Positions 51,414-63,559 of a stretch of 64,000 nucleotides of DNA are shown here, one piece after another (position 1 is the stretch's first letter; each line of letters begins with the position of its first letter). This DNA is from Serilophus lunatus. Lineage: Eukaryota > Chordata > Aves > Passeriformes > Eurylaimidae. A model generated the notes under the pieces. It did no database searches and was not told where the DNA came from. It worked only from the letters and a program-made list of their open reading frames with translations. The stretch is taken from contig VXBA01004867.1 of NCBI GenBank assembly GCA_013399895.1, forward strand, positions 151,653-215,652, written 5' to 3'. The translations under genes and the position numbers were made by a program.

Positions 51414-51551
51414 AGTGCCGGGTGATGAAGGGGAGCCCTGCAGCTGCCACAGGCAGTAAGTCCTCTCCCACCCCTCAGAAGAGCTCTGCAAAGAGTCCAG
51501 CACCCATGCGCCGGAGCAAGTCTCCAGCCGATTCAGGTAACCATCAAGATG
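51414..51551 (+). CDS. DCX: DCX coding exon, residues 270-310 (+5): Ser/Pro-rich tail, two alternative 5' splice sites
   Basis: This exon encodes the start of the Ser/Pro-rich C-terminal tail. The acceptor is TGTGTTTCCCCAG before AGTGCCGG. The two bases AG complete Glu270 (the preceding exon supplies G), then CRVMKGSPAAATGSKSS and PTPQKSSAKSPAPMRRSKSP lead to ADS310. The tail up to here has exactly the human length (40 residues after Glu270). Ser297 is kept in an SP context (KSPAP); it is the reported CDK5 site in mammals. Two in-phase donors exist. GTAACC at 51537 ends the exon at 51536 (123 nt), and GTGAGT at 51552 ends it at 51551 (138 nt), adding Gly-Asn-His-Gln-Asp. Human DCX has the matching optional insert (GNDQD, from memory). 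A 147-codon antisense frame over this exon is a shadow. Confidence 0.95.
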
Positions 51552-54500
51552 GTGAGTGATTGTTTTCTGGTGTCTGAATATTAACTGTGCTCAAGGAAAA
51601 GACACACACTGTGTGTGTTTGAGTAGGAGACCTCGGTAATTTTTGAAAATGAGAAGCTGGTGCTTCAAGGGCATTTAATAAATACTGGAAAGGAATTCTC
51701 TGGCTGGTTAAGTGCAGTTGTGTCTTGAGGTTGTACCACCCACAGTGTCACAGTCTCCTTCCCTAACAATGTTTTAAAAAAAGTTTCCATTTCACAGACA
51801 GGAAATCAAGGCCCACAGTGCTCCCAGATGTTCTCTATAGATACAGACTGATTTAGAATAACTTGCAATGCAAAGCAAATAGTAATTGTACATGTCATTC
51901 AATACATTACATGTTGTATTGAAGAAGTGGCTCCTTCTACTCATAATTTATAGAAGACCACTGAACTTGGATTTGGAGAACTGGTGATGAGTTTATTGAT
52001 GTGATGATGAGGCATTCACTCAGCGATAAAAGGGAAGGGAAACAAGAATTCGCTGCAGCAGCTTGCACCATTAGAAACACCTCCCTCCTCCTTCATAGTA
52101 CCTGGATTGGTGGTGTGGCACACCTGGAGAGCTGCAGAGCCTATCAGTTCAAGGCTGTAGTTGTAGTAATTCTAGTAATTGATAGTTTTTGGAGTCATGG
52201 AGAGTGTCTAAAGTCATGATGGATCTCAAGTGTGTCATCTGCCTGCCTATTCTGTTCCGAAAGAGAACCAGACCTGGCCCTTCACTAAAATGTCCAAATT
52301 ACCCAAAAAGGACGTTAGGATTCCAAGAGAACTTCATAGCCTAAATTCAAATGTCCCACAGCATTAACACAGGTGATATAAATCAGAAGTTACTCTTCAC
52401 CTTCATGCTAACACTGCATATTTCATGTGAACACCACACCAGAGCTGACCACCACTAGATACTGGATTATAGGATATAAAGTTCTCTTGACAGTAATCAG
52501 AAAGATTTTTTTTCCAGGAAGCAGTTCAGTTTTTTACAGTCTCTTGGTTGGTGCTTTAGCTACTCAAAGACACAGTGTGAAATTGGTTGGCACATGCCAA
52601 GATTCTGTAATCTGAAAGAAGTTATTTCTTCGTAAGAGGATTTTGCAATTGTAGCATTTTTCTTCAAGATTTCAGCGTTGGTTGTTCTTAAACTCAGGCT
52701 TGCTGTAATCTAAAAAGATTTTACAATCCCAAATGCATAGTAAAGCTGTGTGGGTACATTGAAGGCATGATGGAAATTATGTTGTTAATTTTAAAATACC
52801 CCAAACTAAGATTCAGCGATCTGGGAGTCAGCTCATACATGAGTTGTGAAACAGTATTTAAACCTTCTCCATAAGCATCAGGTACTAATTACCACCAGAA
52901 CTAGACCTTATTGCATGAACATGTAGTCTAATGTGAAATGGCAACTATTGTGTTCCTGATTTTAACTGATTGAATGACTTACAGGAACAGAATGGTGAGT
53001 CATCTGATGAGGTTTAATGAACACAGTTAGCAGAGCTTTTCAGAGGGAGATTAAAATAACCAGAAATGCTGAACAATAGTGAGTTCCTGGAGTTAAGGCC
53101 AGTAATGAAGGAGAAATCAGGTTTCTTTAATCCATCCAGACAAAGGTCTTTCGTACTTTCCTGTTATTTCAATATAGGAAAAAAAAGGCAGCCTGTCCTC
53201 CTTAATGAGAATTAAAAAGACTGAACTCTTTCACCACTGGAAGATGGAAAAGTGTTGTTTTCTCAAGACACAGAGAAAAAAAAAGAATATAATTTTGTAT
53301 TCTTGTCTTGAATTTGTAATAAATTAAGTGGATTTACACACCATTTAAGAATCATTATTTACATTTAGGTGGATTTTGAAGTTACCACTTTAAAAAGTAA
53401 GGAATGCTGAATGAAGCCTGATTAATAAAAGATGATCTGGTCTTCTGTTTTTCCTCACAGAATTCTCACCCATTTAATTCGTGAAACTATTTAAAAGTAG
53501 TTTTTCTTCATTTTTTTTTTGCTAAGTGTTTGCTCTCCTACTCATTTGTACCTTTTGTCTTTGCTGTCTTTCACTCTGCTGTGGTTGTCACATCAGAACC
53601 TTGGTTCTGTGCTGTTAGTTTCAGTTCTTTGCAGTTCTTTTCTATGCTGCATCCTATTTTCCCCACCAATGTCTCTCAGGCCGTTGTGACATATCTGGGC
53701 ACTGATGTCAATGCAGATTCACAGGTAAATCTCTATGCAGCTTGAGTGAAAAAATCTGGGCCCTCCTCATTACAAGCACAACACAGGATGTTATTTTCTT
53801 CCATTTCTCATCCTAATTATTCAAGTCCAAGAATATGGAAAATGGTACATTATTTATCAGCAGCAAAAAAGAGAATGCAGTGGAGTTTCCTGTGGACAGT
53901 GGTCTCATGCATTGCCCACAGAGGGTTAGATCAGGTTGATACGAATGGTGATAAGTTATTTGACTGTCATGTTACAACAGTCCTGGTAGCAAGACACATA
54001 AGTGAGGGGTCAGCTCCCATTCCAAAATAACAGGGATTAACGTGAAGTAGCAGAGAGCATATAAACAAAGTATTTTTCTTAAAAGAGTCAGGTCAAAAGG
54101 CCATCCACAGAAGTACATTAGCACAGAGAGTGCCAGCTCCCAGCTGCAGTGATCCAAGTTCACTGGTTGAATCGGTCCCTTCTGCCAGAGGGAATTTGCC
54201 TCCTGCCTAGATGTGTCATAGCCTCACTGTGAAAAGCTCAATTCCCTCTTGGCAGCCAGAGCCCTCCAGCTCCAAGGATATTTGAAAAGAGAGGTAGCTA
54301 ATCCACAGAAACAGGTTAAACACCATTATCCTGGCACAGTACTTTTCTTTTTATTTACCATGCAGTCATTTAAATGAGCAAATGAACGAAAATTAAATGA
54401 ATGAATAAGAATTAAATGCATGAATGAGGAATGAAGAAGTGTGTTGCTATAAGCAGATGGTACCAGATCTCAGTCCTTATATTTCCAAGGGGAATCCATT

Positions 54501-54949
54501 CTTCCTTCCCTCATTAACCCCCAACCCCTGTATACTTCCTCAGGGATGCCAGTGTATTTCTGGTTTGACTCAGCTATTCCTCCAGATTCTGTATTGATTG
54601 TTCCATCACGGGTCTGTTTTCACCTCTTGGTTCAGTTTGACTGGAAGGCCCTGGCTGTTTTGCCAGAAATTCCCACTGGGCTTCCAATATATTCTTTAAT
54701 TTCCCATCTCTTTGGTGCTGGAGCTGTGATGTAGCCTTTCATCTATGTCCTCCATCTAATTCTCCCATCACGTTGCTTCCTCCAAGGTGTGGTTAGCAAA
54801 ATACAGAAGGGTTTTACCTCTCCCTCTACAAGAATCTACCCAAGTGCCTTTCTCTGCCTCCCAAATGTTAGCTAGGAGACCTGAACTAGTTTCTGATGTA
54901 TCAAGTGGGACTTAAGAGTAGAAGGGATTGATATCTGTCCTTAGGTGAG

Positions 54950-55310
54950 CTTGGGTGGTTGTGTTTCAGTAGAAACTGAACATGCAAGAAAGGCACAAGC
55001 AAACTAGAGAAAATCCAGAAGAAATTTCCTTTAGAAACTGCTTTGGGAGGAAAATCGAAGGAAACGGACTGATTCTGCTTGGGTAAAAGGAAGATTGAAA
55101 AGGGAGAATGTAACATTCTTTGAATGTATTTGAAGTGTTGAAAAGAGGATAAGGATCAATTTTCCTGTGTGCCTGTCAGGGATAGGACAGGACATTGATT
55201 TACTCTTACATTAATAAGAGATCTGATATTAGGAACACTTTTCAATTATGAGCAGTGTAATCACTGCATCAGGTCTCCCAGGGAGCCTGTGAGTCCCCAT
55301 TAGACTTGGT
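54950..55310 (+). mobile_element. Ancient, degraded CR1-like LINE remnant
   Basis: The order of weakly conserved CR1 blocks is recognisable. A 'gggaggaaaatcgaaggaaa' and 'cttgggtaaaaggaagattg' region corresponds to the ORF end. It is followed by 'gataaggatcaattttcctg', 'agggataggacaggacattg', 'agatctgatattaggaacac' and 'caggtctcccagggagcctg'. Spacing matches CR1, but identity is low, and the tail is lost. This would be an older subfamily than the other copies in the window. It is a by-eye alignment and less certain than they are. Confidence 0.6.
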
Positions 55311-56867
55311 GCAGTTAGAACATAAGATCTCTACTGGGGACTGGGGAAGGCACAAATATATTTGATCCCATTTTAGACCACAAAATTAGAATTACAAAGC
55401 TTCCGTAGTATTTCTAGCCTTAATTTTTCTTTCTATAGAGCCAGCTTTGCTAAAAGACATAGCTTAGAGCAGTGAAATCCAGACTTAACCACACTTGCAG
55501 GATTACCATCTAATTCCTTCTCCTAAAATGACAGAGGAAAGATGGGCATAAGGAGTGAAGTCTCTGTGCTGCTGCTATGGTCCATGAGATTCAAATGGAG
55601 TAGAGTCAGCATGAAGTTTGGCAAAATTTCTTCAACAGACTGCTCAAATAATAAGTCAAACCAAGCAAAAGACAGAGCTAAATCTCTGGGGAGAAATACA
55701 GGGGAGAAAATAATGATGCCATTTGCCATTACTTCTTTGTTATAAAAATATTAATTTATTTTATTTTCCATTAGCTCATATACCAAACAAGGGTTCAGTT
55801 GTATAAATACCTGTGCTATAATAGTAGGATTTATTATGATTTTTAAAACCAGTCCTTTGCAGGACACAGCCACAGGTACCTGAACTGAAATTCAAATATG
55901 TCTTTGCCCAGCTTTGCCTTGATTTGGCTCAGGAAGAATATGAACAGGGCTCTGAGGCACTGCTGCAGAACCTTAATTTCTTAGTCCTCTAATAGAAGGG
56001 TTTGGATAATGGGACAAAAGCATATTCACAAAGCAGCAGCAATTAGCAAAACAGACATAGAATGTCAGTCTGTCCTGGCTGCAGAGCTGGCTCCCCAGGG
56101 TCATTATATATGAATGTGTTAAAAAGGCAGCAGATGTCTTTGGGATTGCACATGGGAGAGAGCAGCTTGTTCTCCTGCTTGTGCTATGTGTGTTCTGCTC
56201 ACTGACAGTCCACAGTGCACACTCAGGGAGAGATCCCCTCACAAAACCTGGTGAAAAAAGGGTGTCAGCTCTGCAGAGCTGAGAGCTTGGAAGTTTGGAG
56301 TTGCCTGAGGAAAGGATGCCCATGCAGTTTGAATTCTTTCACTGCTGAATAAACACTACAATGGAGCCTTTATTTTTCCCACAGGCTCTTCTTTCCTGAA
56401 GGGTAGGATGGCTTGTGCTCACTAAAAGAGCTGCTATTTCTACATTTGCTTTATGATATCCTTCTTCTGGTTGTTCCCTCTCTTAAATTTCTTGATGCTT
56501 CAAACCTTGACCTGGAGGCAGAACTATACATGCATTTCATGGTTTTTTCACTCTTGTGGTGTGCTCCTCAAACTAGGAACTCATGTGCAGAACCCTGGCT
56601 ACCCCAACCAAGCAAGGAGCATTAAACCTTTTTTAAAAAAATTGGCAAAAATAGATACCTCCATACATTTTGAGCAATCACTGTGACCCTTGGGCTCTGC
56701 TTTTCCCAGTTCTGTTCATTAATATAAATGAGAGTTTAAATCATGGACCTCACTAACTTGATTTAGAAATCTGGGTGCTTATCATCTCCTGAAATTCAGA
56801 TCCAAAGTCCCAGTCGCCCAAGCAAACCTGAGAACTCAGGGAACAATTGCATATGAGTATTTGGCTT

Positions 56868-57178
56868 AAAGGGGACTTTACAAGAAAGCTCAAGAGGGAC
56901 TTTTGACAAGGGTATGTGGTGATAGGACAAGGGGGAATTTAAGCTCAAGAAGTATAGGTTTAGATATTAGGAAGGCATTCTTTCCTGTGAAGGTGGGGAG
57001 GCTCTGGCAGAGGTTGCCCAGAGAAGCTGTGGCTGCTCCATCCCTGGAACTGTCCAAGGCCAGGTTGGACGGGGCTTGGAGCGACCTGGAATAGTGGAAG
57101 ACGTCCCTGCCCAAGGCAAGGAGTTGTGATGAGATGGGCTTTAAGGTCCCTTCCAACACAAACCATTCTGTGATTCTA
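56868..57178 (+). mobile_element. CR1 LINE 3' fragment, sense
   Basis: Clear avian CR1 3' end. In order it shows 'aagaaagctcaagagggact', 'ggtgataggacaagggggaa', 'aggtttagatattaggaagg', 'ggctctggcagaggttgccc', 'agctgtggctgctccatccc', 'ttccaacacaaaccattctg' and tail TGTGATTCTAAAAT. It is 5' truncated, in sense with DCX. Confidence 0.95.
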
Positions 57179-58030
57179 AAATATCTGTGGGAGAAGCAGA
57201 GAGAGAATTCAACTTACCTGGATCTCTTATAGCCATCTCAAACATGCCATGAATATTCTCCCCCCCCCCTCTCATGTTCTGGACAAGCCTGATTTCTCCC
57301 CTGAGTACAAATTGCCTTGTGCACTGAAGGATGTAGGGATCCTATGAAAAAAGGTGCACGTGTTCATGCAATTAAAGGTTGTGTTATATGCACTAAGGGG
57401 CTTTTAAGATAAATTGAGACTTGCAAAGCAAATATAATCACATAAATAGGACATAATATACAAACCATGACATGGTGGAAAAAATACAAAGCAATTCAAA
57501 TGAAGCTGGTTTGTAAAGAATGGTTTCCATTAGCCAGGTGTAGGCGAGATCCTGAGCTATCCAAAGTGATCAGCAGGTTTTAGTAGAACAGCAGCATTGC
57601 ACATCACCTGGGATCTGCTCTTTGCCTCTTGTTATTTTCTTGCCTTTCAGTTCAAAAGAAATCTGGGCAACTTTTCTTATAGACACAATTTTTCATTAGT
57701 AGACATAGAGAAAATTAAACTTGGCTTCTTAATTTTTGCTCCTGCTGTAAAATTCTGCTGTATTTGTAATGATACCCATCCGTCTCATTTGGTTTCTGAT
57801 TTGGATGTCACATCTGTTTTTCGTTGATGCTCATAAAATATTAACATCCTCGCTTCAGCACTTAGAAGTCTCATTGTATTATGGAATTTCTGTCCTTTAC
57901 TACAGCAATTACATCCATTTGCTGCACACTGCCTGTTTGCTGTTCTTCCTGTTTGTGGAAGGAAAATTTGGTTTCTTTGTAGAAGTTTCAGGTGGCATTC
58001 TTCATCTTAGGAAGGATCAGTGACAATTGG

Positions 58031-58051
58031 AAATAAATAAATAAATAATAA
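58031..58051. repeat. (AATA)n short repeat
   Basis: About four AAATA/AATA units. This is a short simple repeat. Confidence 0.8.
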
Positions 58052-59754
58052 ACAGGCATTTTTAAGCAATGGAGATGGACTCTATCCAATACAGATTCTA
58101 TTACTACTACTGTATCTCATGTTTTCTTTAATAGGAAACACAAAGTCACTCCGTAAAATAAAACATAAAAGAGATCCAAGTTCTTTTTTATTGAGTTGCC
58201 TTCATTATGTGGCATATAGTTAGAGAACTCTAATTTTTTTTTCCCCACTAGCCTCGAAGGCAGTTCACTTTGTAGAACTGAAGCACAGTAAAGAGTGGCA
58301 CTGCACAGTGCAAGAGCGGGCATCTAACAGTTTCTGGGTTTCCATAATGATTTTTCCCCCTATATCCATAAAGAATGGTCTGAGTGGAATGAGAAGGTGA
58401 AGGTTCACTTTGTTTCCCAGTTAACTATAAATCATTATTTCTACAACCTTTTAAAAAATATTCATTTCCTCAGTGAGGTGCATTTGTAACGGGAAAAAAG
58501 CTGTCTGTGATGAATAACCTCCTCTTCCCAATAAAGGAGGAAATGCACAGAAGTGAAGACAGAGGACCCATATCACCATGAATCTGCTAAGTCTGAGCTG
58601 CTGTAATGTGCCAGCAGCTCTTCCTTTGTCCTGTGGCTTAGAGTACATGTTTCTTTACACTTATTTGAATTTACTTGTATGACATCTACATTTGGGCCAG
58701 TGATACTATGAATGTGAACTGTCCCCCTCTTTCTTGCAAGAAGGTAACAGAGAAGAGGAATGAGGCTGTTTTAGGCATTAAAGCAAGAGCTTTGCTGGTT
58801 TTGCTCTTAAAATACAATACTCATACATCTTACTGTATGATACTATATACACTTCCTCAGTCTCTTCCAGATGCTCAAGTACTTACTTCTTTTTAAGTAC
58901 CTCGTTTGCAGATTCAGCTATTACCATTGAAAGCGTAAGTCCTGTGTGCTGAAATCAGCCACCCTCCTCTGTGCATGCCTTTATAACTAGAGAAATGATA
59001 CAGGGAGATACTGGGCACTCAGGGAGCAGGACAACAAGCATATTATATGCTCTCTTTTCTGTGTGAAACCTCAACACAATTCAAAATGGTTTTTTTAAGG
59101 GCAGGGATTTGTGTATTTGTCTGGAGGGCTGGCAACACTACAGCCATTTAAGGAAATGACAATCAAAATATTTGGGGTTTAGTTTTGTGGCATGTGTTGA
59201 ATAGATTAACATCTGGAGTAGGTTTTGGGAATGTCACTTTCTGTAGACTTGATTGGGATATGTAATTTAATGCTAATAAGGCCTCCAGCCTGCTGCTGCT
59301 TAGGTTGCAAAAAGAAAAGGCCAGAAAGGACAACATCCTTGGACACAGCCAGCACGAGTTTGCATTTCCTTCCCTCAAATAATGCTATTTGTGCCGATGG
59401 TGCTTTGTGTTTTCAACCCCTGGTAACAAGAGGGTCTGTATCCCTGGAGTTGATATACAACCTGTGAATGACCAAGTTAACCATATGTAAATATGTCCTT
59501 AGGAAAAAGGTATTGTAACAGCTGGCAGTTATCAAAGACATTAGCTTACATCAATGAACACCAGTGGTAGGAAAAAATCAATTTATCCTTATTTTATTTT
59601 ATTTACCTTCATTTTTCTGTATAATATGCTATTTACTTTGATTCCTTTCTAGTCTAATAAATTCATAATATCTTGCCCTGAGATAGACCCTTCACTAAAA
59701 CATGTCTGTGAAGGCCTCAACAAACAAATCTTCCAAAAAATTTGATTTGAATTG

Positions 59755-59820
59755 AAAATAACTATATTCATATATATATTTATATTTTTAGATATATATT
59801 TTTTTTATTTTTTTTTCCTT
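59755..59820. repeat. AT-rich low-complexity patch
   Basis: About 65 bp made almost entirely of A and T, with TATATATA and T8-T9 runs. It is 0.63 kb upstream of the residue-311 exon. Confidence 0.85.
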
Positions 59821-60450
59821 CAAATCAACATGAACAGACAAAACAACCCAAAAGGCCAGATTTTGATCTTTGCGAGAGGATCATTACTTGGTGTGATTCT
59901 CCTGTTGCTCCTCTAATGCACCACATTCATTTCTCTGCTGCAGGCAGTGGAGGAAGAGCAGAGCCAGAAAAGGGACATGGTCACCTTGTGCTTCCACTGT
60001 GGCTTTAAAAGGGTTCTGTTGGTCATTTAATCCCACCCACAGATAACTACATCCAGGGCATTCCAGGCTGCTGTTTGTCCAGTTTGTAATGTGTGTATTT
60101 CACATCTAATGTTTCTTTTGTAGGACTCAGGATATCTTCAGCACCCACCTGAGCTCCACTCATGCCCTTAAGTTGTTAGAGAACACAGAAATTATCTTTC
60201 TCTTTTTCTGGTGATGTGTATCTTGGATGATTTGTTGAATGTTTGTTGTGAAAAATATTTTGTATTTCACTGTATTTTGCAGCTAAAAGTCTTCGGTTGG
60301 GTTAATAGCCAAGAAGCTTGCTTGTTTTTTTTCTCCTGCCTAAAGATGAATAAAACTATAGTGTTAAAATTTTGGAGACCTTCCCTCTCCCCAAAGGAGA
60401 AAGATCTTCTTGCTTGTCTGATTTCTAGCTTCTGTCTTGTTTTCTGCCAG

Positions 60451-60545
60451 CAAATGGGACCTCAAGCAGTCAGCTGTCCACACCCAAATCCAAGCAGTCC
60501 CCGATCTCCACACCCACCAGCCCAGGGAGCCTCCGTAAGCACAAG
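60451..60545 (+). CDS. DCX: DCX coding exon, residues 311-342: Ser/Thr-Pro tail
   Basis: A 95-nt exon. The acceptor is TTTTCTGCCAG before CAAATGGG; the first two bases complete Ala311 from the preceding G. The translation is ANGTSSSQLSTPKSKQSP followed by ISTPTSPGSLRKHK. Thr321, Thr331 and Ser334, reported JNK targets in mammalian DCX, are all present before Pro, at the same numbers. The normal donor is CACAAG/GTATTA (phase 0), which is needed to join the last exon in frame. A second donor-like site, CTCC/GTAAGC at 60535, lies 11 nt inside the exon and has a better consensus (see findings). The tail modulates microtubule binding and release through phosphorylation; this is known for mammals and inferred here. 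Confidence 0.96.
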
Positions 60546-62847
60546 GTATTACGTTTCTTATACCTTACTACATCTGTTTCTCCCTTAGTCCACTCAGATT
60601 TGTGTGACATTTAAATCATGGCCATATTCTCTGGAAGCACAACCCCTTATGTTGAAACAGTGGAGTCTGGCCCTTTACCTAAAGGGGTTGTCACTTCAGG
60701 CTCTGGCAAAATGGAGAGCAGCAAATCATTGGCCTGTTTCCTCTGCTGGAGTTACTAATCTGTGCTGGAGATCATCCAGATGGATCAGACGACATAACAT
60801 AATCCTGAGCACGTATCACTATTTGAAAAAGTTATTAATGGATCTGGTTTCATATAAATCCTCCTCTCTTGAAAAGCCTCAAATGTGGTCCGTTAAGCAG
60901 CAGAAGCAATGCAAATGTTACTGAAACTCTCAGATATCACTTTAATGATACCCCTCAAGAATTTAGGTTTTTTTTCAATTATTTAAGGGCACACTCTGTT
61001 TTACAGGATCCAGCTGATTTTTTTACAGCTGGTGTGGTAATTGTGTTCGGGAAAAGTAGCTGGTTTTCCTGGTCAAAAACAGCATGTCTAACAGGTAGCA
61101 CAATATCCTCATAGAGATCAGGAAACTTGTGCTGCTCATAGATAATTCATGTATTGATTTATTTAAAAGGTACAGCAGCTGTCACAGCTTTTTCAGTTCC
61201 TGTTACTCATTGCCTTTCTGTGCTGAGTTCAGACTTTCATTTCCATGTGCCTTTGCATTTCAGGACTAGACATAGTGCTGCTTCCAGCAATCTCCAATTG
61301 ATAGGAAATTGGAACATGGACATAAATGTAGATGTGAGAGGAAGTCAGGAGGATTTATCTTTAGTAGTCAGAATGTCCCTTTCAGCCTCAATGTGACTTG
61401 GAAAGCATTGGCTTGGAATTCTGGAAGAGTATATTAAAAATTCTGGTAGTTCAGTGGTTTTGCAGTCAGCAGCCATGTGGAATCCACTGTGGGCTGGACT
61501 GCATGGGCTGAACTCATTTTGGTTAACAAAGGCATAGCTGAATCCAAATGAAATCTGTGTTTTCCTCAGGACTTCACTCTGATTTCAGCCGCTGAGTCCA
61601 AGTCTGATGAAATGCAGCAATTTTAACACAATGTGTCCAGATTTTTTATTAATTTATAACTGATAAGAGGATCTGAATTCATGGCCCTTGGTCTGAATTC
61701 AACTATTGCTTGTGTGTATTCAGCAGAAGTAATGCCATAGACTATGTCCTTTGCTTCAGCATCAAGGACATAAAATACTTTCCAAACACTATCTCATTTA
61801 GAACTTTGGAGATGAGTATTTGCTTCCTGGTAACGACAAGTAAAACTCACCTTTATAATGTTTTATGCAAATTTTGATTTGGCTGGTATATGGTCTTTTC
61901 CACTGAAGTCTCAAGAATGTTTGTAATAGATGGTGACTGCTGAGGGCAAAGCCAATCCAGCTGTGATTGTCTCCACTAAGTTAAGCTAATCAGCAAACAG
62001 AAAGCAACATTTTGGGTTACCAGAACATTCACAAATTATTGTCTTTTTCCCAGGAGCGATTTCCTCCTTATGATGAAATAATTTTTAATTTTTTTCCCCT
62101 TAAAGCTCAAATGATAAATGTGTGGATTGAGTACACCATGAAATCCTGTTTGACCTCTTCTTATATCAAGACTTCTGTGAATTTCCTTCCTGAGTATTTG
62201 GGTTTAAATCCATTTTGCTCACAGTTAATACTGTGGGTCAGAGTCCAAAAAGGTCCCAGGAGAGCTTTAGTTCTTGTGTACCTAGTTCCATGCAGAACTT
62301 TTAGGAAGTGGAATAAGGTGGTTACTCTAGAAAGGCACACTGGAAACGCTTTATATTCAGCATTTGATCCAAATAATAAACTTGGGATTATTTTCTTAAC
62401 CTTTCCAATCTATCAAAAATTACTTGTAATAAAGAATAAATCATTGAACATGTGATTTTCCTAGAGATTTGTCCTGAGGGTAGCTGTCAGATCAAGGTAA
62501 GACTATTGTGGATCTAGATTCAAGGAGACCTGTTTAAGATAAGGTCCTTCTCTTTCATGCATGTTCTGGAATGGACACATTGATCCAGAAACAATAAAAA
62601 TTACTTCCCAAACAGAACAGTAATCTTTCTTCTGGCAGCAAGATGCTCTGGTTCCACTGCATGAGTATCATGCCTTGATTTTAGCCTTGAACTACTTGGA
62701 CAACTGGTCAGCCCAGTCCAACCAGTGCATTATTCTTCCACCCTGTCCTTATGAACTGCAGAGCTGGGCCCTTCACCTGCTTCCTTATGCATGGCCAAAG
62801 GTGGAAACTGATTGAGAGAGTTAACATTTTCTCCTTTCTCCCTACAG
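60546..62847 (+). other. DCX: 2.3-kb DCX intron
   Basis: Phase-0 intron, with donor GTATTA and acceptor CTCCTTTCTCCCTACAG. A 147-codon open frame at 62012-62455 has no recognisable domain. No CR1 copy or notable simple repeat was seen. Confidence 0.9.
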
Positions 62848-62904
62848 GACTTGTATCTGCCCCTGTCTTTGGATGACTCTGATTCCCTTGGAGATTCCAT
62901 GTAG
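62848..62904 (+). CDS. DCX: DCX last coding exon, residues 343-360 and stop
   Basis: The acceptor CTCCCTACAG precedes GACTTGTATC. The exon encodes DLYLPLSLDDSDSLGDSM and then TAG (62902-62904), identical, as I recall it, to the C-terminus of human DCX. This acidic C-terminal end is DCX-specific: DCLK1 long forms continue into a kinase domain here, so it settles the paralogue. The spliced window sequence therefore encodes residues 122-360 of a 360-residue protein (365 with the optional five). The exon continues as 3'UTR. Confidence 0.97.
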   Translation, partial: DLYLPLSLDDSDSLGDSM

Positions 62905-63559
62905 AGCAACACGGAGTTAAATGTCCATATTGCAAGCATTGTCTGAGATACAGTAAAGTACTTCTGCCAAAATAAGCAGATAGGTGACTGGTGCTTTCAA
63001 ATCAAAGGACACACAGTTATATGTCATTTTTTTTCTGTGATTTATCCTCTGTGCCACAAATCAACACCTGCCAGTCTATAGAGATAGAGGGATACCATTT
63101 GTCTAAATTACAGGGATGCAAAATGGACATTGTGAGAAATTCGGGGCATTTCTGTGCATGTCCCATTTTCTTCTATTATTTCTTCTTCTGCTGCAACTGT
63201 GTAATTTTTCTAGTGATAGTAAAGTAGCTCCCCTGAAAGTGTGCAAAAGGATCCCTTGCTGATCAGTTTGCAAGCTCAGTTGGGGCAAATAATATTCTCC
63301 ACCTGTCCAAACTGCCAGCGTTTGCCAGCTCACCTGTTCCTCATTTACATCCCAAATTTTAGCTCCTGCATACTAACTAGTCTTGGTTTTATTGTTGGAT
63401 GGCAGGAAGGGAAATGACTTAGTAGTTTGTTGCTTAATATGCCAGCAGAAGCTTGGCTGAGATTAGGAATGATTGTGTAAGATGTTAAGTAAGGGTAGTA
63501 CAATAATTCAGATTATTCAAATATCATGGTTTTTTAAAAAATAATTGAGCAAAAACCCC

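Larger units (their letters stand above)
51552..60450 (+). other. DCX: 8.9-kb DCX intron
   Basis: Phase-1 intron with two possible starts (51537 or 51552) and acceptor TTTTCTGCCAG before CAAATGGG. It contains an old degraded CR1 (54950-55310), a clear CR1 (56868-57178), a short C run (57261-57269), an AATA-type repeat (58031-58051) and a very AT-rich patch (about 59755-59820). Imperfect GAAT/AATGA repeats lie at about 54368-54435. No further gene was recognised; open frames of 60-116 codons look random. Confidence 0.9.

Noticed and set aside
51060..51503. 147-codon minus-strand open frame
   Set aside because: It overlaps the real DCX exon in antisense; a shadow of its biased codon content.
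62012..62455. 147-codon open frame in the last intron
   Set aside because: No recognisable motif; AT-rich codons typical of random intron; not joined to DCX by splice sites.
5612..62904. Assignment to the paralogue DCLK1 instead of DCX
   Set aside because: The linker (SANQKAPQSLASSNSAQAK), VTCLHDFF and the terminal DLYLPLSLDDSDSLGDSM-stop fit DCX. DCLK1 differs in the linker and its long forms continue into a kinase domain.
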